A program made the translations under genes and the position numbers. A stretch of DNA of 64,000 nt from contig NC_092579.1 in assembly GCF_037975245.1 (NCBI RefSeq), positions 3,680,001-3,744,000 on the forward strand, given 5' to 3'. The notes under the pieces were generated by a model. It had not been told where the DNA came from, did not search any database, and worked only from the letters and a program-made list of their open reading frames with translations. Shown one piece after another: positions 47,101 to 62,100 of the stretch. Positions within the stretch are counted from its first letter, which is position 1, and each line of letters begins with the position of its first letter. The DNA comes from Apostichopus japonicus. Its lineage: Eukaryota > Echinodermata > Holothuroidea > Aspidochirotida > Stichopodidae.

Positions 47101-50100
47101 ATCTAGCGGTTACGTTCAGTTTAGATGATCTCTGATACATCCCTTTCACAGCATTCCGGGGATACTGTTTAAGTTTGACCATATATATCTAGCGATTACT
47201 ATCATTTCAGATGATCTCTGATATATATCCCTTTCCCAGCATCCAGAGGATACCATGAAATGTTGACCATTAATCTAGCGGTTACTATCATTTCAGATGA
47301 TCTCTGATATATCCCAGAGGATACCGTGAAAGGTTGACCATTTATCTAGCGGTAACTATCATTTCAGATGATCTCTGACATATATCCCTATCCCAGCATC
47401 CAGAGGATACCATGAAATGTTGACCATTAATCTAGTGGTTACTATCATTTCAGATGATCTCTGATATATCCCTTTCCCAGCATCCAGAGGATACCGTGAA
47501 AGGTTGACCATTTATCTAGCGGTAACTATCATTTCAGGTGATCTCTGATATATATCCTTTTCCCAGCATCCAGAGGATACCATGAAAGGTTGACCATTTA
47601 TCTAGCAGTAACTGTCATTTCAGATGATCTCTGATACATCCCTTTCACAGCATCAAGGGGATACCGTGAAAGGTTGACCATTTATCTAGCGGTAACTATC
47701 ATTTCAGATGATCTCTGATATATATCCCTTTCCCAGCATCCAGAGGATACCATGAAATGTTGACCATTAATCTAGCGGTTACTATCATTTCAGATGATCT
47801 CTGATATATCCCTTTCCCAGCATCCAGAGGATACCGTGAAAGGTTGACCATTTATCTAGCGGTAACTATCATTTCAGGTGATCTCTGATATACTGTATAT
47901 CCCTATCCCAGCATCCAGAGAATACCATGAAATGTTGACCATTAATCTAGCGGTTACTATCATTTCAGATGATCTCTGTTATATCCCTTTCCCAGCATCC
48001 TGAGGATACCGTGAAAGGTTGACCATTTATCTAGCGGTTACTATCATTTCAGATGATCTCTGATATATCCCTTTCCCAGCATCCAGAGGATACCATGAAA
48101 TGTTGACCATTAATCTAGCGGTTACTATCATTTCAGATGATCTCTGATATATCCCTTTCCCAGCATCCAGAGGATACCGTGAAAGGTTGACCATTTATCT
48201 AGCGGTAACTATCATTTCAGGTGATCTCTGATATATATCCCTTTCCTAGCATCCAGAGGCTACCATGAAATGTTGACCATTAATCTAGCGGTTACTATCG
48301 TTTCAGATGATCTCTGACATATATCCCTTTTCCAGCATCCAGAGGATACCGTGAAAGGTCTACCATTTATCTAGCAGTTACTATCGTTTCAGATGATATC
48401 TGACATATATCCCTTCCCCAGCATCCAGAGGATACCGTGAAAGGTTTACCATTTATCTAGCGGTTACTATCGTTTCAGACGATCTCTGACATATATCCCT
48501 TTCCCAGCATCCAGAGGATACTGTGAAAGGTCTACCATTTATCTAGCGGTTACTATCGATTCAGATGATCTCTGACATATATCCCTTTCCCAGCATCCAG
48601 AGGATACTGTGAAAGGTCTACCATTTATCTAGCGGTTACTAGCGGTTACTATCGATTCAGATGATCTCTGACATATATCCCTTATCCAGGGGATAATCAT
48701 ATCATGATTTTTTTGCTTTGTATGCTCTTGTAGATTACATGGAAGAAGGCTTCTTACCATTGCAACATGCCTTAGATAAAGCTATCATGCAGTGTAACGA
48801 CATCTCTACCGATGGATTTGAAGTGGAGATGCAGAGATACCCGTACCCCCCGTACAACGATGACCTCTTCCTCATAGCCATACAGACCCAGTTACCTCTC
48901 ATAATACTCCTATCATTGGTGTATCCAATCCTCAACATCGCAAGGAGTCTGGTCTATGAGAAAGAGAAAAGACTAAAGGTAAAGTCCTTTGTGATGAAAG
49001 ATATCTCCGGTAATATAATTTCTAACATTTTCTAAGCATATTTTAAGCTTCCCACATTTAAGTGATATATATCTTTTTGTGGCCATTGAGACAGTTTATT
49101 GATTCAAGTCAAAACTTGTAGTACTTGATTGGACTGAAAAATCAAATTCAATTTCTTTCAAACTCAATAAAAATGCAATCTAAAAACAAGAACCAAAATT
49201 CCTTTCAAGTTCTACTAGATACACAAACAGTACCATGAGTCCATTACTCTTTCCTTCCTCATTATCTAGGATTTCAGTTAGCAATCAACTCTGTAGCCTT
49301 GCAACTCGATAACTTCAACTCATCATCTAAGATTTAAGTTAGCAATTAACTCTTTGGCCTTGCAACTCGTTAACTTCAACTCAACATCTAAGATTTAAGT
49401 TAGCAATCAACTCTGTAGCCTTGCAACTCGTTAACTTTAACTCAACATCTAAGATTTCAGTTAGCAATCAACTCTGTAGCCTTGCAACTCGTTAACTTCG
49501 ACTCAACATCTAAGATTTAAGTTAGCAATTAACTCTTTGGCCTTGCAACTCGTTAACTTCAACTCAACATCTAAGATTTAAGTTAGCAATCAACTCTGTA
49601 GCCTTGCAACTCGTTAACTTCAACTCAACATCTAAGATTTAAGTTAGCAATTAACTTGTTAGCCTTGCAACTCGTTAACTTGCCTCAAAATGTGCCTGAT
49701 TTTGTTGTGCAGCAACCTGCGGTGAAAATGTAATCAAGGAAGCTGTGTGCAGACATCTGCGGTAATTTTCGAAAGAGTTTATATTTTGACTTTCTTTTAA
49801 GCATTGTGCAGATTATACACAGGGTGACATCAATTGAAATTAAAATTAAACCTAACCTTCTTTGGAAGTTTTTTTTTTTAACTTTTATGGGTTTATAGAG
49901 TTTCACTTTAGTTTAAGGTATGACTTGTCTACATATAGCCCATACTTCAATTTCAATTTTCAATTTCAAATTTATTCCTCATGTTCAAGATGAATACAAT
50001 GTAACATAACAGTAGCAAGGTTAACGTATGAAGGACACTAGATAAACAGCAGGGCTGTTATCTCAACTAGTGACCAAGTGTATATAAAAACAATGAAACA

Positions 50101-53100
50101 CTTAAATTAAATTCAGAAGGGGAAAAAAAGACATCGAGAAAAGCAAAGAAGATGAGAAAAACAAGATAAAAGAACCGAAAAATATTGTACTATTGTAAGG
50201 GGCCGGGCATTAATCTGCATTTCATTACAGCTGTTATACTTGTGTCATAGTATCCTATGTATATTGCAAGGGCTGCTGTATTAAGAGGCAATTATGAAAA
50301 ATTGTCCATTCTGTACAAAAGGTAAATCACTTGGGTTCATTTGATTAAGACTTTTGCTGTTTTCTTTTTTAAAACTTCAAATTGTGTTTGTAAACTACGT
50401 GTAAAGTTTCTCGATACTTCAGTGAAAAAAATTATACCATTGCATAACAAATAATATTTGTAATTATGCAAGCAAGGCCAGTAATCACCTTTGCACTTCC
50501 TAAGACTAATACCAATTAGAGAATTAATATTTATCACTTATCTGATTCACTGAACAAATAAACACATCTTGATGACAAAATAGCCATCCATTGGTGTACA
50601 GTAATTAACAAGATGATGTGTAATAACGTATGATACAAACTGCAGTACCTCCCTATCATATGATAGCAGCCATTTAGTTTAGAAAATTTGCTGGTAAGAA
50701 TGAAGAACTTTAAGAAACTGCCCTGATGTGGTTATAGGAGATAGGACAAACATAATTTAAGCTTTCCTCCTTTAACTTCAGGCTTTGTTAGCTAAGCTTG
50801 ATGGGAGATGGGTGTGGTGGTCAGAGAGGACCACAGTCCTTATGCCAAGGGTCAATTAGCCATCCTGGCAAAATATGCGATAAAGAATTGTATGTTCTCA
50901 TTTCATAATAAACTTAGGTGCAATAATGGTACCCAGGGCCCTACCTGTAATTTTCCCAGGGCCCTACCTGGCTTCAGAAAGGCTATTTGGCTCTTCACAT
51001 TAGTTTGTGTTTACCTTGAAAGTGTGACCTACCCCATATAGAAGTGGTTCCGTCCTTCAGCTTTCACCCCTTTGCAATGAGATGCAATAGCTATGGCCAG
51101 CTTATAAGAGTAAAGAGATATGCCTTCAAGTATATAATGAGATCTTTTAGTAAAAAATAGATTTACATGACATGTAAGTTTAGTCCATTTGCAATCAGTA
51201 CCAATCAAAATGTGACTTAAACACCTGTTGGATAGTGAGAGATAAATTGAAATTTGAGGTGATAAAAAGTACGGAGTCCTTTGCCATGTAGATGTTCTCA
51301 AATGTTTTGGTGAAGCAAATAGTGCATGAACCGAGTCACTGAATCCTTCGATTCGTGTTGTAAAATAGGGCAGCATCACATTGTATCCGCAGTTCATGTC
51401 ACATAAAATCGGTTTGGAGTTTGTTTATTGACTCACATAGAAAATTTCACATTCTAGTCAGATCCTTCACTGGGAACTCTGCCTTGTTTTTTTTTCTCCT
51501 CTTCCCCTGTTGGTTTCTTTTATTCTTCTCTCCATCCCTTGTCTACTAATCCCCTTACATCTATCTCTTTGTGTTCACCATGCTCATTAACCTGTCTGTG
51601 TTCTGTGCATGTTTTTGTCCCTTCTGTTACTATTACTTGTCATTTAGCCTTTGAAGAAGATCCTGCTAGGATCGAAACATCAGGCCAACTTACTTGTACA
51701 CATTCTCCTACACAGGCTCTCTAGTGGATAAGCAGTTTGCTAACAGTTTTATTTTTTTAATTTATTTTTTTGTCGTCTTTAGGAATCGATGAAGATGATG
51801 GGACTACATAACTGGCTTCATTGGACGGCATGGTTCTTCCGTTATTGGTTACAGCTGACCTTATCCGTCTTGGTGATGACTGTCCTCTTCTCCATCTCCT
51901 TGGGTGACCAAGGAGCGGTCCTCAAAAACAGCGACCCCGTCCTAATCTTCATCTATCTGGAACTTTATGCCATGGCCTCAATTTCTCTTGCTTTCTTGCT
52001 CTCAACCTTCTTCAAAAAAGGTATTTATAATTTCGGTCAAGTTTTAGCTATTGTTGTGAATATTGAGAATTTATAAAAAGTGTTTCAATAATTAGTTTAC
52101 AGGAAAGAGCTCAGAATCGTTGTTGGTATTTACTTGGTATAACCACGACGAAATCCAAGGGAATTTTTCCACAAGAAATCCGTGCGACGACACTTTTAAT
52201 GGTAGAATGAGCTTAGGTTGTGAGGAGTAGGGCTGTAACGGTTAAACGGTTAACCGGTTAACCGACCGAACGGCCGGATAAACGTCCGCCGTACATCGTA
52301 TAAGTTTAACCGTTTTTGTAATGCCAATTACGCAGTCGCAACGCGCGTCTTCACATCACTTTATTCCCGAAATAGACCGCAACATTTGCTTGCCCAAAAT
52401 CACGTAACAATCGCAAACTTTATCACGCATCCATACAAAAGATTTGTAAGATCGGCGGTGTATACGATTGAAGGGATTACCAAGCGGTATGTGACCCGTG
52501 AAGCGCCTATTGTTACCCCGTTCGACAACGTTGTGAGTCTGCATCTAATCCTTTCAAATTTATAGTGTATTTAAGCAGTAAACGTTTCCTTTATTATGAT
52601 GTAATTTCAGTTCAGTGTTCCCTCTAAGGTGCGGGATTCCATTCAACTGACTCAGTAATCCCACAAAGAAAACATTTGTCTGCTGGAAATCCCCGCATCG
52701 TTTTCTTGCATTCGCGATAAGTTTATACTAAAAATGCACAACCTATACACTTGGCTGTTAAATAAACTCTGAAGATCAGTAGAGAAATAACCAATTGTGT
52801 ATGAAAAGTAAGTTGGTACACCTTTCAAATTTTACGAAAAATCAAGCAAAAAACTTTCGAAAAATTCACGCGAAACAGGCATATCGTGCTAAATGCAACT
52901 AATGTCATGTAAACAATGCTCTAGTACACCCAATTATGAATAAAACGTAAGAACACATCTGGTGTTCAGCGGCGAAGAAAGTATTTTCTAGAATTTCCAA
53001 AATTACGGAGAAAATAATATCCTACCATAGTTAAGTGTATAGCAAATAGCCTAACCACCTCGTCGGTTACGGATCTCACGTAACTACAAAACACAACTAA

Positions 53101-56100
53101 TTGTATATTGCGAAGTTAACGTTTTCTACAAGAACATGGAAACAATATTAAGCATTTAGTTAATCATGCCAAGTGGCCTTAAACATGTGATTACAAGGCT
53201 TACTTTCATGTAATATGTATCATGGGGAATATATTGTTTTGTTCTGTTACAGGGATCATATATTACCTACTTTTCTTAAACGTCTAAGATAATAATTCGC
53301 ATAACTTTACCGAACCTTTACTGACTGACCTTATTAATTCTAGACCATGAAACGTTCCTTGGCAACATGCCAAAAAATGTTAACAACAGGTGTTAGAAAG
53401 GGGATGAGCTCACAGTTGTTTGGCAAGGTAGTTGGAAAATGTAGCCTTCCGTAGTTGTAGTATAGTGCAAGCTATTCATTGTTAGGCAGTCTAGAAACGG
53501 GGCTTTGCCGAACGTTGTTTGTTTCATAATATCGCATGTATTTTAAGTTAAACTTTTTAAAGATTGTAAGACAGATAGATCTTTCATTTCATAAAAAAAT
53601 ATGGCTACTCTAACTTGTCATTTCAAAATTTTCATCAGTTTCGTGACAATTTAAATTAAAAAAGTTGTCAGTATTTTGCATCCACAGCTGCGAATATTTT
53701 ATCGTCAGACACGCCAAATTTTCCGGGGCGTTAACCCCTGGACCCCCACAAAGGGTTCCACCACATGACCCCACCGGGGGACTACCCCACACCATTATGC
53801 TACGCGTGCTAATTGTGTTCGCTGCGCGAACTCCGACGGGAAATCGACAGGGTGGTCGCGGGAAATTTAACAATGTTTTCCACACTGCCCCCCTACCCTC
53901 TGCCTACCCTGCCACAATGCACGAATTCAATATATTTGTGACCCATTGTTGTACTTGTAATTGCGTAGGCCTAGCCCTACTACCGTACACTTCTGTAGTA
54001 ATCGCTTCCTAACAACCTACTTTCCTAACCTTGGCCTAGCTGGTGAACAACCTTGTAGTCTTACACTCCATATGATCGCGAACTTCAATACACAATGCCA
54101 ATATTAAGTAGGCCTAGTAATATAAGGCTTATAACTGCCATACAATGCCTGCACTATTACAGTAGGGGCTACGCAATTAACGAAGAAATATTTGCTTCAA
54201 AAATCTCTGTAACAGTTACCGATGAACTGAAAAGAGAAAAAAAAATCTGTTAAAAACTTCATGAAAACGTGCGATTCGTCTTTTTCAATGTAACGATCGT
54301 CAAAACTAAGCAAATACAACCAAATTCTTGACATGTATACGCGTTACGAAAAAACGATACTTGCAGCGCTGTTTTGAGAATGTACTTCCGCATCAAAGTG
54401 GTGGCGCTCTTTCGGAATTATAATCTGAGCTATATAACTCTGATTTTCGGCTTTTATTTTGAGGCAACAACACGGGTTACGTTTAAACGTTAACCGTTCG
54501 GTTAATAGAAACGGTTAACCGGTTAGTGAATTAACCGGAATGACACAGCCCTAGTGAGGAGACAGGTAAGTTTGTCACTAGTAAATATCGAAACCAGTAA
54601 GTTTTGAAATATATGCCATTGTTCCCGAGAACAGTCGATGAATCCTTCTGAAGTTTTTACTCAACTTTAAACAAGTTATTGTCCAGTCTTAGGAGAAAGG
54701 GTAAGGATGAAGCTATAAAAAATATCATTAAAATCTCTGATATCAATAGGGTTGTAGTAATCCTTATGTAATTTTACATCTTTTAATCCTTAAATATGTA
54801 AGTGTCTTAATATGTTCAATCTGATTCATTTACCTTATTAATTTATTGAAATTTACCTCTTGTCATCACATACATCACTGCTGAAGACAATTATTGTTGC
54901 CAAGCAGCATGTTTGGCAATGATTTTGGTAAACAGTCAGTCTTGCATGAAATTTTTGACACCCGATAACACAGTGCGTGAACATGGAAATGTTTTACCTG
55001 TGATTGTTTTAATATCAGTCCTAGTTGTTTTTAACCTTGGCTCATATAATATATAGTTCAATACCTTTAAAGATGTGTGGGTTCAAATTGATGGACAGGT
55101 TCGTTCATGTATGGTAAACGTTCTTGAGTATACAATGACTTGCCTCATAACAGATAAAGTTGTCTTCAAAAGCTCTTCATTGAATGCATTACGATGCTCT
55201 AATGCCAGAAAACATTTAAAGGTCGTATAAACTGCATCAAACCACAGTATGTTTGTGACTTAATGAAAGTGAATATTGTTATGCACAATTTATCTCCACT
55301 TTCCATGAGTGCAATGTACTTGTTTCAGCGATATCATCATAAATGAGCGATTATGATTAACTTGAAAGTATCCATGTCAAGGAGGGTGGGATGAAGGGCG
55401 AAAGGGAGAAGATTTAACTCCTTCAGAACACGAAACATTGTAACTTTTTTGCTAAATTAAATATTAATGTTGTCACATGATGAGTTGTAAAATGTTCTAG
55501 CTTATGTACTCTCTTAACTACTTCACTAGTTGTATCATTCTCTGCTATTACAATCCTCCTTAATCTATATAATATCGGAGTTTTCTTTTAGTCTTGTATG
55601 AAAAGTAGCAAACAGTTAAACAGTAGCAAACAGTGTAAGCCATCAATATTGGAGAACAGTGGAGGATGGATGGGTTTGATTTGGTTGAGTTGGTGGGTTA
55701 GAGATGATTACTGGCCATTATTGTTTCAAATTCTATATGAATCCCTTTCCAATTGTTCAAATATTATGTAATTTTAAAAGGTGTTATGATTTTGTCAGTG
55801 ATGACAATGATGGTGATTTCTGTTATATTTTTGATGAAGAATGACCCTCCCTGTTTGATATATTCCCAGGTTTAATCTCCTTTGTCATTATTTCATACCT
55901 TTTTCCTTCTTTCTCACTTTCTCTACAATTCAGCTAATTCATCCACTGCTGGCTCTGGCGTGATTTGGTTTCTCACATACTCACCGTTCTTCTTCCTCTC
56001 CCCTCGATATTCCAGTCTCTCGAGGGGTGTCAAGATGGTGACGTGTTTGCTCTCGAATGACGCAATGGCATTTGGGTCGTACCTCATCAGTATGTACGAA

Positions 56101-59100
56101 GGAACCGGTAAGAAAGAAAAGGCAACAAGACTTCCTCCCCCCTCCCCCCTCCCAGTTGTTTGGTTGATCTTTTTGATCATCACGAGAATACCACATCTGG
56201 GAGCCCAGGGGCTTTTTCTTTTGTCTTTGGTTCATAGTATCAAGCCGATCAGAAAGAAGTTTTTGTATTTAATATGCACGGTATTAGTGATTACTGGAAT
56301 ATGAATATCACTATTATCAATATGTCTGTCCCTTGATGGGTTAACCTGGCCCTTATACATGAAACGCGTGGCAAATATAAATGCATTTATTTCATAAGGA
56401 AATAGACGTTGGCTAATTAGAAATATGATTTGTCCTGTTAGAGGGTGTTTCAGTTTTAACTCAGCAATATGTATTCCACAATTATGGCATGGACAAGAAC
56501 AGTCAGTATCAAGTTAGAACGAAGAAGAAAAAGAAGGTATAAAAAACACATTTATGAGCCCAAATATCAGTGAAACTATTACATTACCGTACTTACTCTA
56601 CGTTTCGCAATTCGGTCATTACTAACTTTGAACAAAAACTGCAAATTGTGATAACAATACTCCCTTTCTGTTAAAATGAAACTGATAATTTTACTGGTCT
56701 TGTACTGCGCCATTTAATTGTTTGTACAGTTCATTCACAAAGCTCCCTTGAAAGTTTAGGCATGACATAGGTAATAAAGATACTATGAAGAGCGACACAT
56801 TTGAAAATTTTCCAAAATTGTTTCATTTGGAAACAGTCCCATCTGATTCTCATTTATCCTACCCACCCCTTCCCCCACCCCCATCTATCCTCCTACCCAG
56901 GAGGCAACCACAGCAAAGTAACACATCGTTCACCGTCAAAGGATTTGGAATTCAAACTAGGATAATTCCTGCTTCATTGTTTGAAACTTTGCAACAGCGT
57001 GAACATTTTCTTTCCCAACAGCTGCTGGCATTACCTTTGATAACTTTTACCAGCCCGTGTCTGATGACGATAATTTGAGTATGTTGGACATATACATCAT
57101 GCTCTTCATTGATACTATTTTTTACCTAACTCTTACTTGGTATATTGAAGCTGTCTTTCCAGGGGAGTTTGGAATTCCGAGACCTTGGTATTTCCCACTC
57201 TCGGTAAGTTCCTTGTTTTATTTTGGGGGTCTGTTTACCTGACTCTCTCTGCACAACAAAAGATATATAAACAATTTTCCTTGTTTTTCTTTGATTCAAG
57301 GATGTTTATTCTACTTATCTAATAATGGGAAGGTTCCCCTGTTTTGGGCCGTTTTGCCATTTTCTGTCATTTTGTTTCCAAACTTGGGAAATTAAGGGAA
57401 GGGTGGTAAACCGGTGGAGAAAAGGACAAGTTTAATTAACATAGGAGTAGATTGAAGAACTTAAAATCAGAGTTGTAGTAAGTTAATCACATTTTGTTGC
57501 CCAGTGAGGTCATTTCAGTGACATTGTTAGAAGGGGGGGGGGGCGGGGGAGGTGTGTCCGATTGGAGAAATGATTTTAACTGAGAAAAGCATTTGATACT
57601 GTTTGTGGTGTAACACACACTGTAGCTGTTAAATCCTGCTTTGTGCAATAGGTTTATGGACAAGACAGTCTTGCGTGGTAGATGCTATAAATGACCGGCA
57701 CCTCCATGAGTGTAGCCAGATTTCATGTTTCTGAGCTCTTAACTTGAATTTGTCAAAAGGCCCTGAACAATTTAAATTTTAGACTAATGGCTTGTTTATG
57801 GTAGATTTATGACAGGGATGGGGCATTTGACCGTCAACCTTAATAAAATGTATTTCCGCAAAGTGCTGAGATGCGATGAACATTACTTTAGCTCTACCGA
57901 GGGGGGGGGGTACTAATGAAATTAGAGGAAATGATTTCACTTTTGACAAGTGACTAAAGTTTATTACTAGCTCAAGAAACAGATTTCAGCATTTTTAATG
58001 ATTTTTTTTCCCGTGCATAATGGTTTCCTTCATCAGAAATCCTATTGGTGTGGTCATATCATGGAGGACGAGAATGACGAAGAAACAGAAGCATCTCCGC
58101 TCTTACGTCCATGTGACAGCGACAGCTCTGATTTCATGGAGAATGAGCCTGTCGGGATGCATGCTGGGATTAGGATACAAAACTTGAGAAAGGTGAGAAT
58201 GTATCTAAAGAGTTGAAATGCACAGCAGAAGGACTCTGAATAAAAGTTTTTGAAAATTATCAGTTTACAATTTCATAATGTCTGTGTTAGATGGTTTAAA
58301 TTATGCTATTCCATTGCCATGGATGCATGCATTCTCATTTTGGACAGTCATTACTTTGTGCAATAAGTTGTTGTTGCCAAGAATGGAATGACTTTTTAAA
58401 TGGGTTAGGCTGTATATATTGTATTGATATATTGTGATAGGCTAGTGTTAAACATTTCTACAGATGTAAATCTCACAGAATTTATTTCGAAACAATGTAA
58501 ATTCTTAGCTTTCCTGCATTTATGGCTTCATTTTTCTCCCAAAATTGGCAAGTTTTACTCAAAACTTTAACAGCTTGTTATATTCTGTCTGGACATTTTC
58601 TTTATAAATCTTTTCTGTTATTGTAAAGTGAAATCATTGAATATAAATTTGTAGTACTGAAACATTTTAGAAACATTCTTTCTTTTTCTTTTTTTTCCCA
58701 TTTAAAAGGTTTACAAAGGAAATAACGTTGCTGTTAACAACATGTGTTTGAACATGTATGAGGGGCAGATCACAGCTTTGCTGGGTCACAACGGAGCAGG
58801 AAAGACGACCACTCTCTCTATGTTAACAGGACTTTTCCCACCTAGCAAAGGAACAGCTATTGTGAATGGCCACGATATTCGTACCGACATTGATGGCGTT
58901 CACACTCAGCTTGGTTTATGTCCACAACATGATGTACTCTACGACAATCTTACAGTGGAAGAACATTTATACTTCTTTGCCAAGGTATAGTATTCTTGTA
59001 GTTGTACAAGATAAGAGAGAGAAGTAGGGTTTGGCACACAAGTAGACCCTTACTAAGCAGGGAATGTGCATACGAAAAGGGTCTATGCGATGGTGATCGC

Positions 59101-62100
59101 ACCTATGTGTGTGTGTGTGGATGTATGTCACACTTGGCTTGTAAACACGATAACTCAAAAGTGCATCATTGATCAACTGATTTCACTCTTGGTATGTATA
59201 TTAAAGGTCATGTGAGGTCCACAGAGTTGAAACTGTGGAAACCTTGTTAACCCAGTAACTGGAAATGTAAAACTTAAATTTACTTCATAATTATTAACTA
59301 GAACAAGGATCCCTTTGTTGTTCTGTGAGGGTCAGAGTTCATTTGATATAAACAAGAATACAAAAATCAGAAAACCTTGAAACACAAACGACTAGAGTAA
59401 AGCATGAATGAAGTTTGATAGTTGATATCAAAATCCACATTAATTCAAGGACCTCACAGATTACTGGAAGTGAGTTAATGGTCAGCACATTAAAATCTTG
59501 TGTGACTGTTGAATGTTTCTCATCTAAGATAATGTGGTTAGGGAACACTAAGCTACTTGGCGTTCTGATTGAAGTAAGTTGTCAGATGTACCATTAGAAA
59601 GTCAACATTCTCTTTCTGGAGTTGTTTGTTTCAGTTTATGGGAATATTTCATACATCTGGTTTCTACCATCTTGAAGGATTACTTCAAACTGCAATTTGT
59701 GTTTATTTTGGCCATAACATAGATTTATCAAACTCAACCATTGAAGGAACTACTGAGTACCTAGAAAAAATAATAATAAATGTATAACGGGAACCTTTTT
59801 TTTTTTTAAATGATGTTTTTAAAGGTTAAATTAAGTTTGCAGGACATAGAGTTTTCTATCAGATCAAACAGTAAATTATAAGTCTTATTTAATTAAAACA
59901 ACCAATTGGTCATAAGGTAGATTGCTTAGTAAGGTTGACTGATATCCAATGATGTGTAATAATCACATTGCTTAGAGTGACAAGAACTCACAAACTTTGC
60001 AGTATTAAAATCTAAAAGTTGATGTCATTATTGAGGTAATATTAATTATTCAATAAAACATACTGACCTATCCTTTACGTTCCTTTACGTTCAGCTTAAA
60101 GGTTACCCAAGTGATAAAGTCGCGCTGGAGATAGACTTTTACATCAAATCACTTCAGCTGGAGGACAAACGGCACGTTCCTATCAAGGCCCTGTCTGGCG
60201 GGATGAAGAGAAAATTGTCTGTGGGAATCGCCCTCATCGCAGATTCGAAGGTAACCATTCTCCAAAAGAAGCAAACTCTAGAAGCTTAGCTTACTAAGTA
60301 TGTTTGATGTGTCGATGTGACCTTTCTGCTCTCCATCAGAACAACAATGTATCTTTGATTTAAACTCAAGAATCAGCCTGGTTTATTTTACCTAACTAAA
60401 ATTCAAGGAGACGCAAACCCAACCACCATTATTGATATCTTTGATAGAGATACCTGCCATGGACAACTTGGACAAACATTTTAGGAAAATGTTATTTTCA
60501 TTTATGGGAGGTATGACAGACTTAATTTAACTTCACACACAGGGCTGAAGACTTGATCAAGTCCAAAACATGACACCATCTAGCCACATGTGCTTCAATG
60601 TCTGATGGTTTTCATTTTTTATTTATTAATTACAATCAGCTTTTTCGTTGTTGCTGTAATAGTGATGGGTTTTGCCAATGCTGAATATGAAACACTGAAG
60701 CTGTTTACAGTGACCTAATGATGGTATTAAATATCAAAAAATTTCAAAAGAAAAAAAAAAAGAAACTACAAGGTTTTCAATCCTATAGTGGCACTATGAC
60801 ATCACAGATTTACAAAATGGCAGCTCACAGACGTGATTCATACTAATCTCCCTACGGAACAAGTTTTTTTGTTAGCCGTTTGGGCGAGATATTCTTCACA
60901 AAAAAAACCTGTTTTATAAGCTAAAGGTGATGTTTGGGTTTGTGTCCCCGTTTGATTAGGAATTGACTTGTGGCAAGTGTAATCAGCAGTGTAAGGTAAA
61001 AGTGTGTTCAATTTGAAATAAACCTTGCTAAGTCTTGGAGCTTTTAGTATTACTATACTAGTTTTGGTATACTACTTTTGATACTTTTGATAGTTTATTT
61101 TAGTATTACAGTTGACTACTACTACTACTATTTGATACTGTTGATACCATTGATACTATACTTTGATACTATTGATACTTTTGATACTATATTTTAGTAT
61201 TACTATTGACTACTACCACTACTACTTTTTGATACTATTGATACTATACTTTGATACTTTTGATACTATATTTTAGTATTACTATTGACTACTACTACTT
61301 TTTGATATGATTGATACTATACTTTGATACTATTGATACTTTGATACTATATTTTCGTATTACTATTGACTACTACTACCACTTTTTGATACTATTGATA
61401 CTATACTTTGATAATATTGATACTTTTGATACTATATTTTAGTATTACTATTGACTACTACTACTTTTTGATATTATTGATACTATACTTTGATACTATT
61501 GATACTATATTTTAGTATTACTATTGACTACTACTACCACTATTTGATACTATTGATACTATACTTTGATACTATTGATACTTTGATACTATATTTTAGT
61601 ATTACTATTGACTACTACTACCACTATTTGATACTATTGATACTATACTTTGATACTATTGATACTTTTGATACTATATTTTAGTAGTACTATTGACTAC
61701 TACTACTACTTTTTGATATTATTGATACAATACTTTGATACTATTGATACTTTTGATACTATATTTTAGTATTATTATTGACTACTACTACTACTTGGTT
61801 CAACTCATGCAGTCATCATTGATTGTTTTGCTCTTGAAAACTAAACACAGAAATTTGCTTCATTGGGGAGACAATCCTCTACTGTAATACCTGTGATTTT
61901 CCTCACCGCCTCTATCGACACAATTTGTCAGCTATTTCTGTCCTTATTTCCTTGTTTAATCCTGATGAAGTAAAGAGTGGATCAGATCTGACAAACATGA
62001 CACAATGTACCTTGCTACAACTGTGTAGTCTTCCCGAAGTTATGTCAGGATTTCATGTTACATGTCTAGGCATTTGTTAAGTTACTTTCCCTTTCGGTTT

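Noticed and set aside
46985-48700. Possible CRISPR-like array
   Set aside because: Units are directly abutting, with no unique spacers, and the setting is an intron of an animal gene. The same applies to the other minisatellites.
53610-54012. ORFs on both strands inside the hAT-like element
   Set aside because: No transposase motif was recognised and the composition is proline/glycine-rich from a GC-rich patch.
55882-56304. 140-codon ORF around ABCA3 exon 5
   Set aside because: It overlaps exon 5 but runs into the introns on both sides. The supported coding part is 55934-56107.
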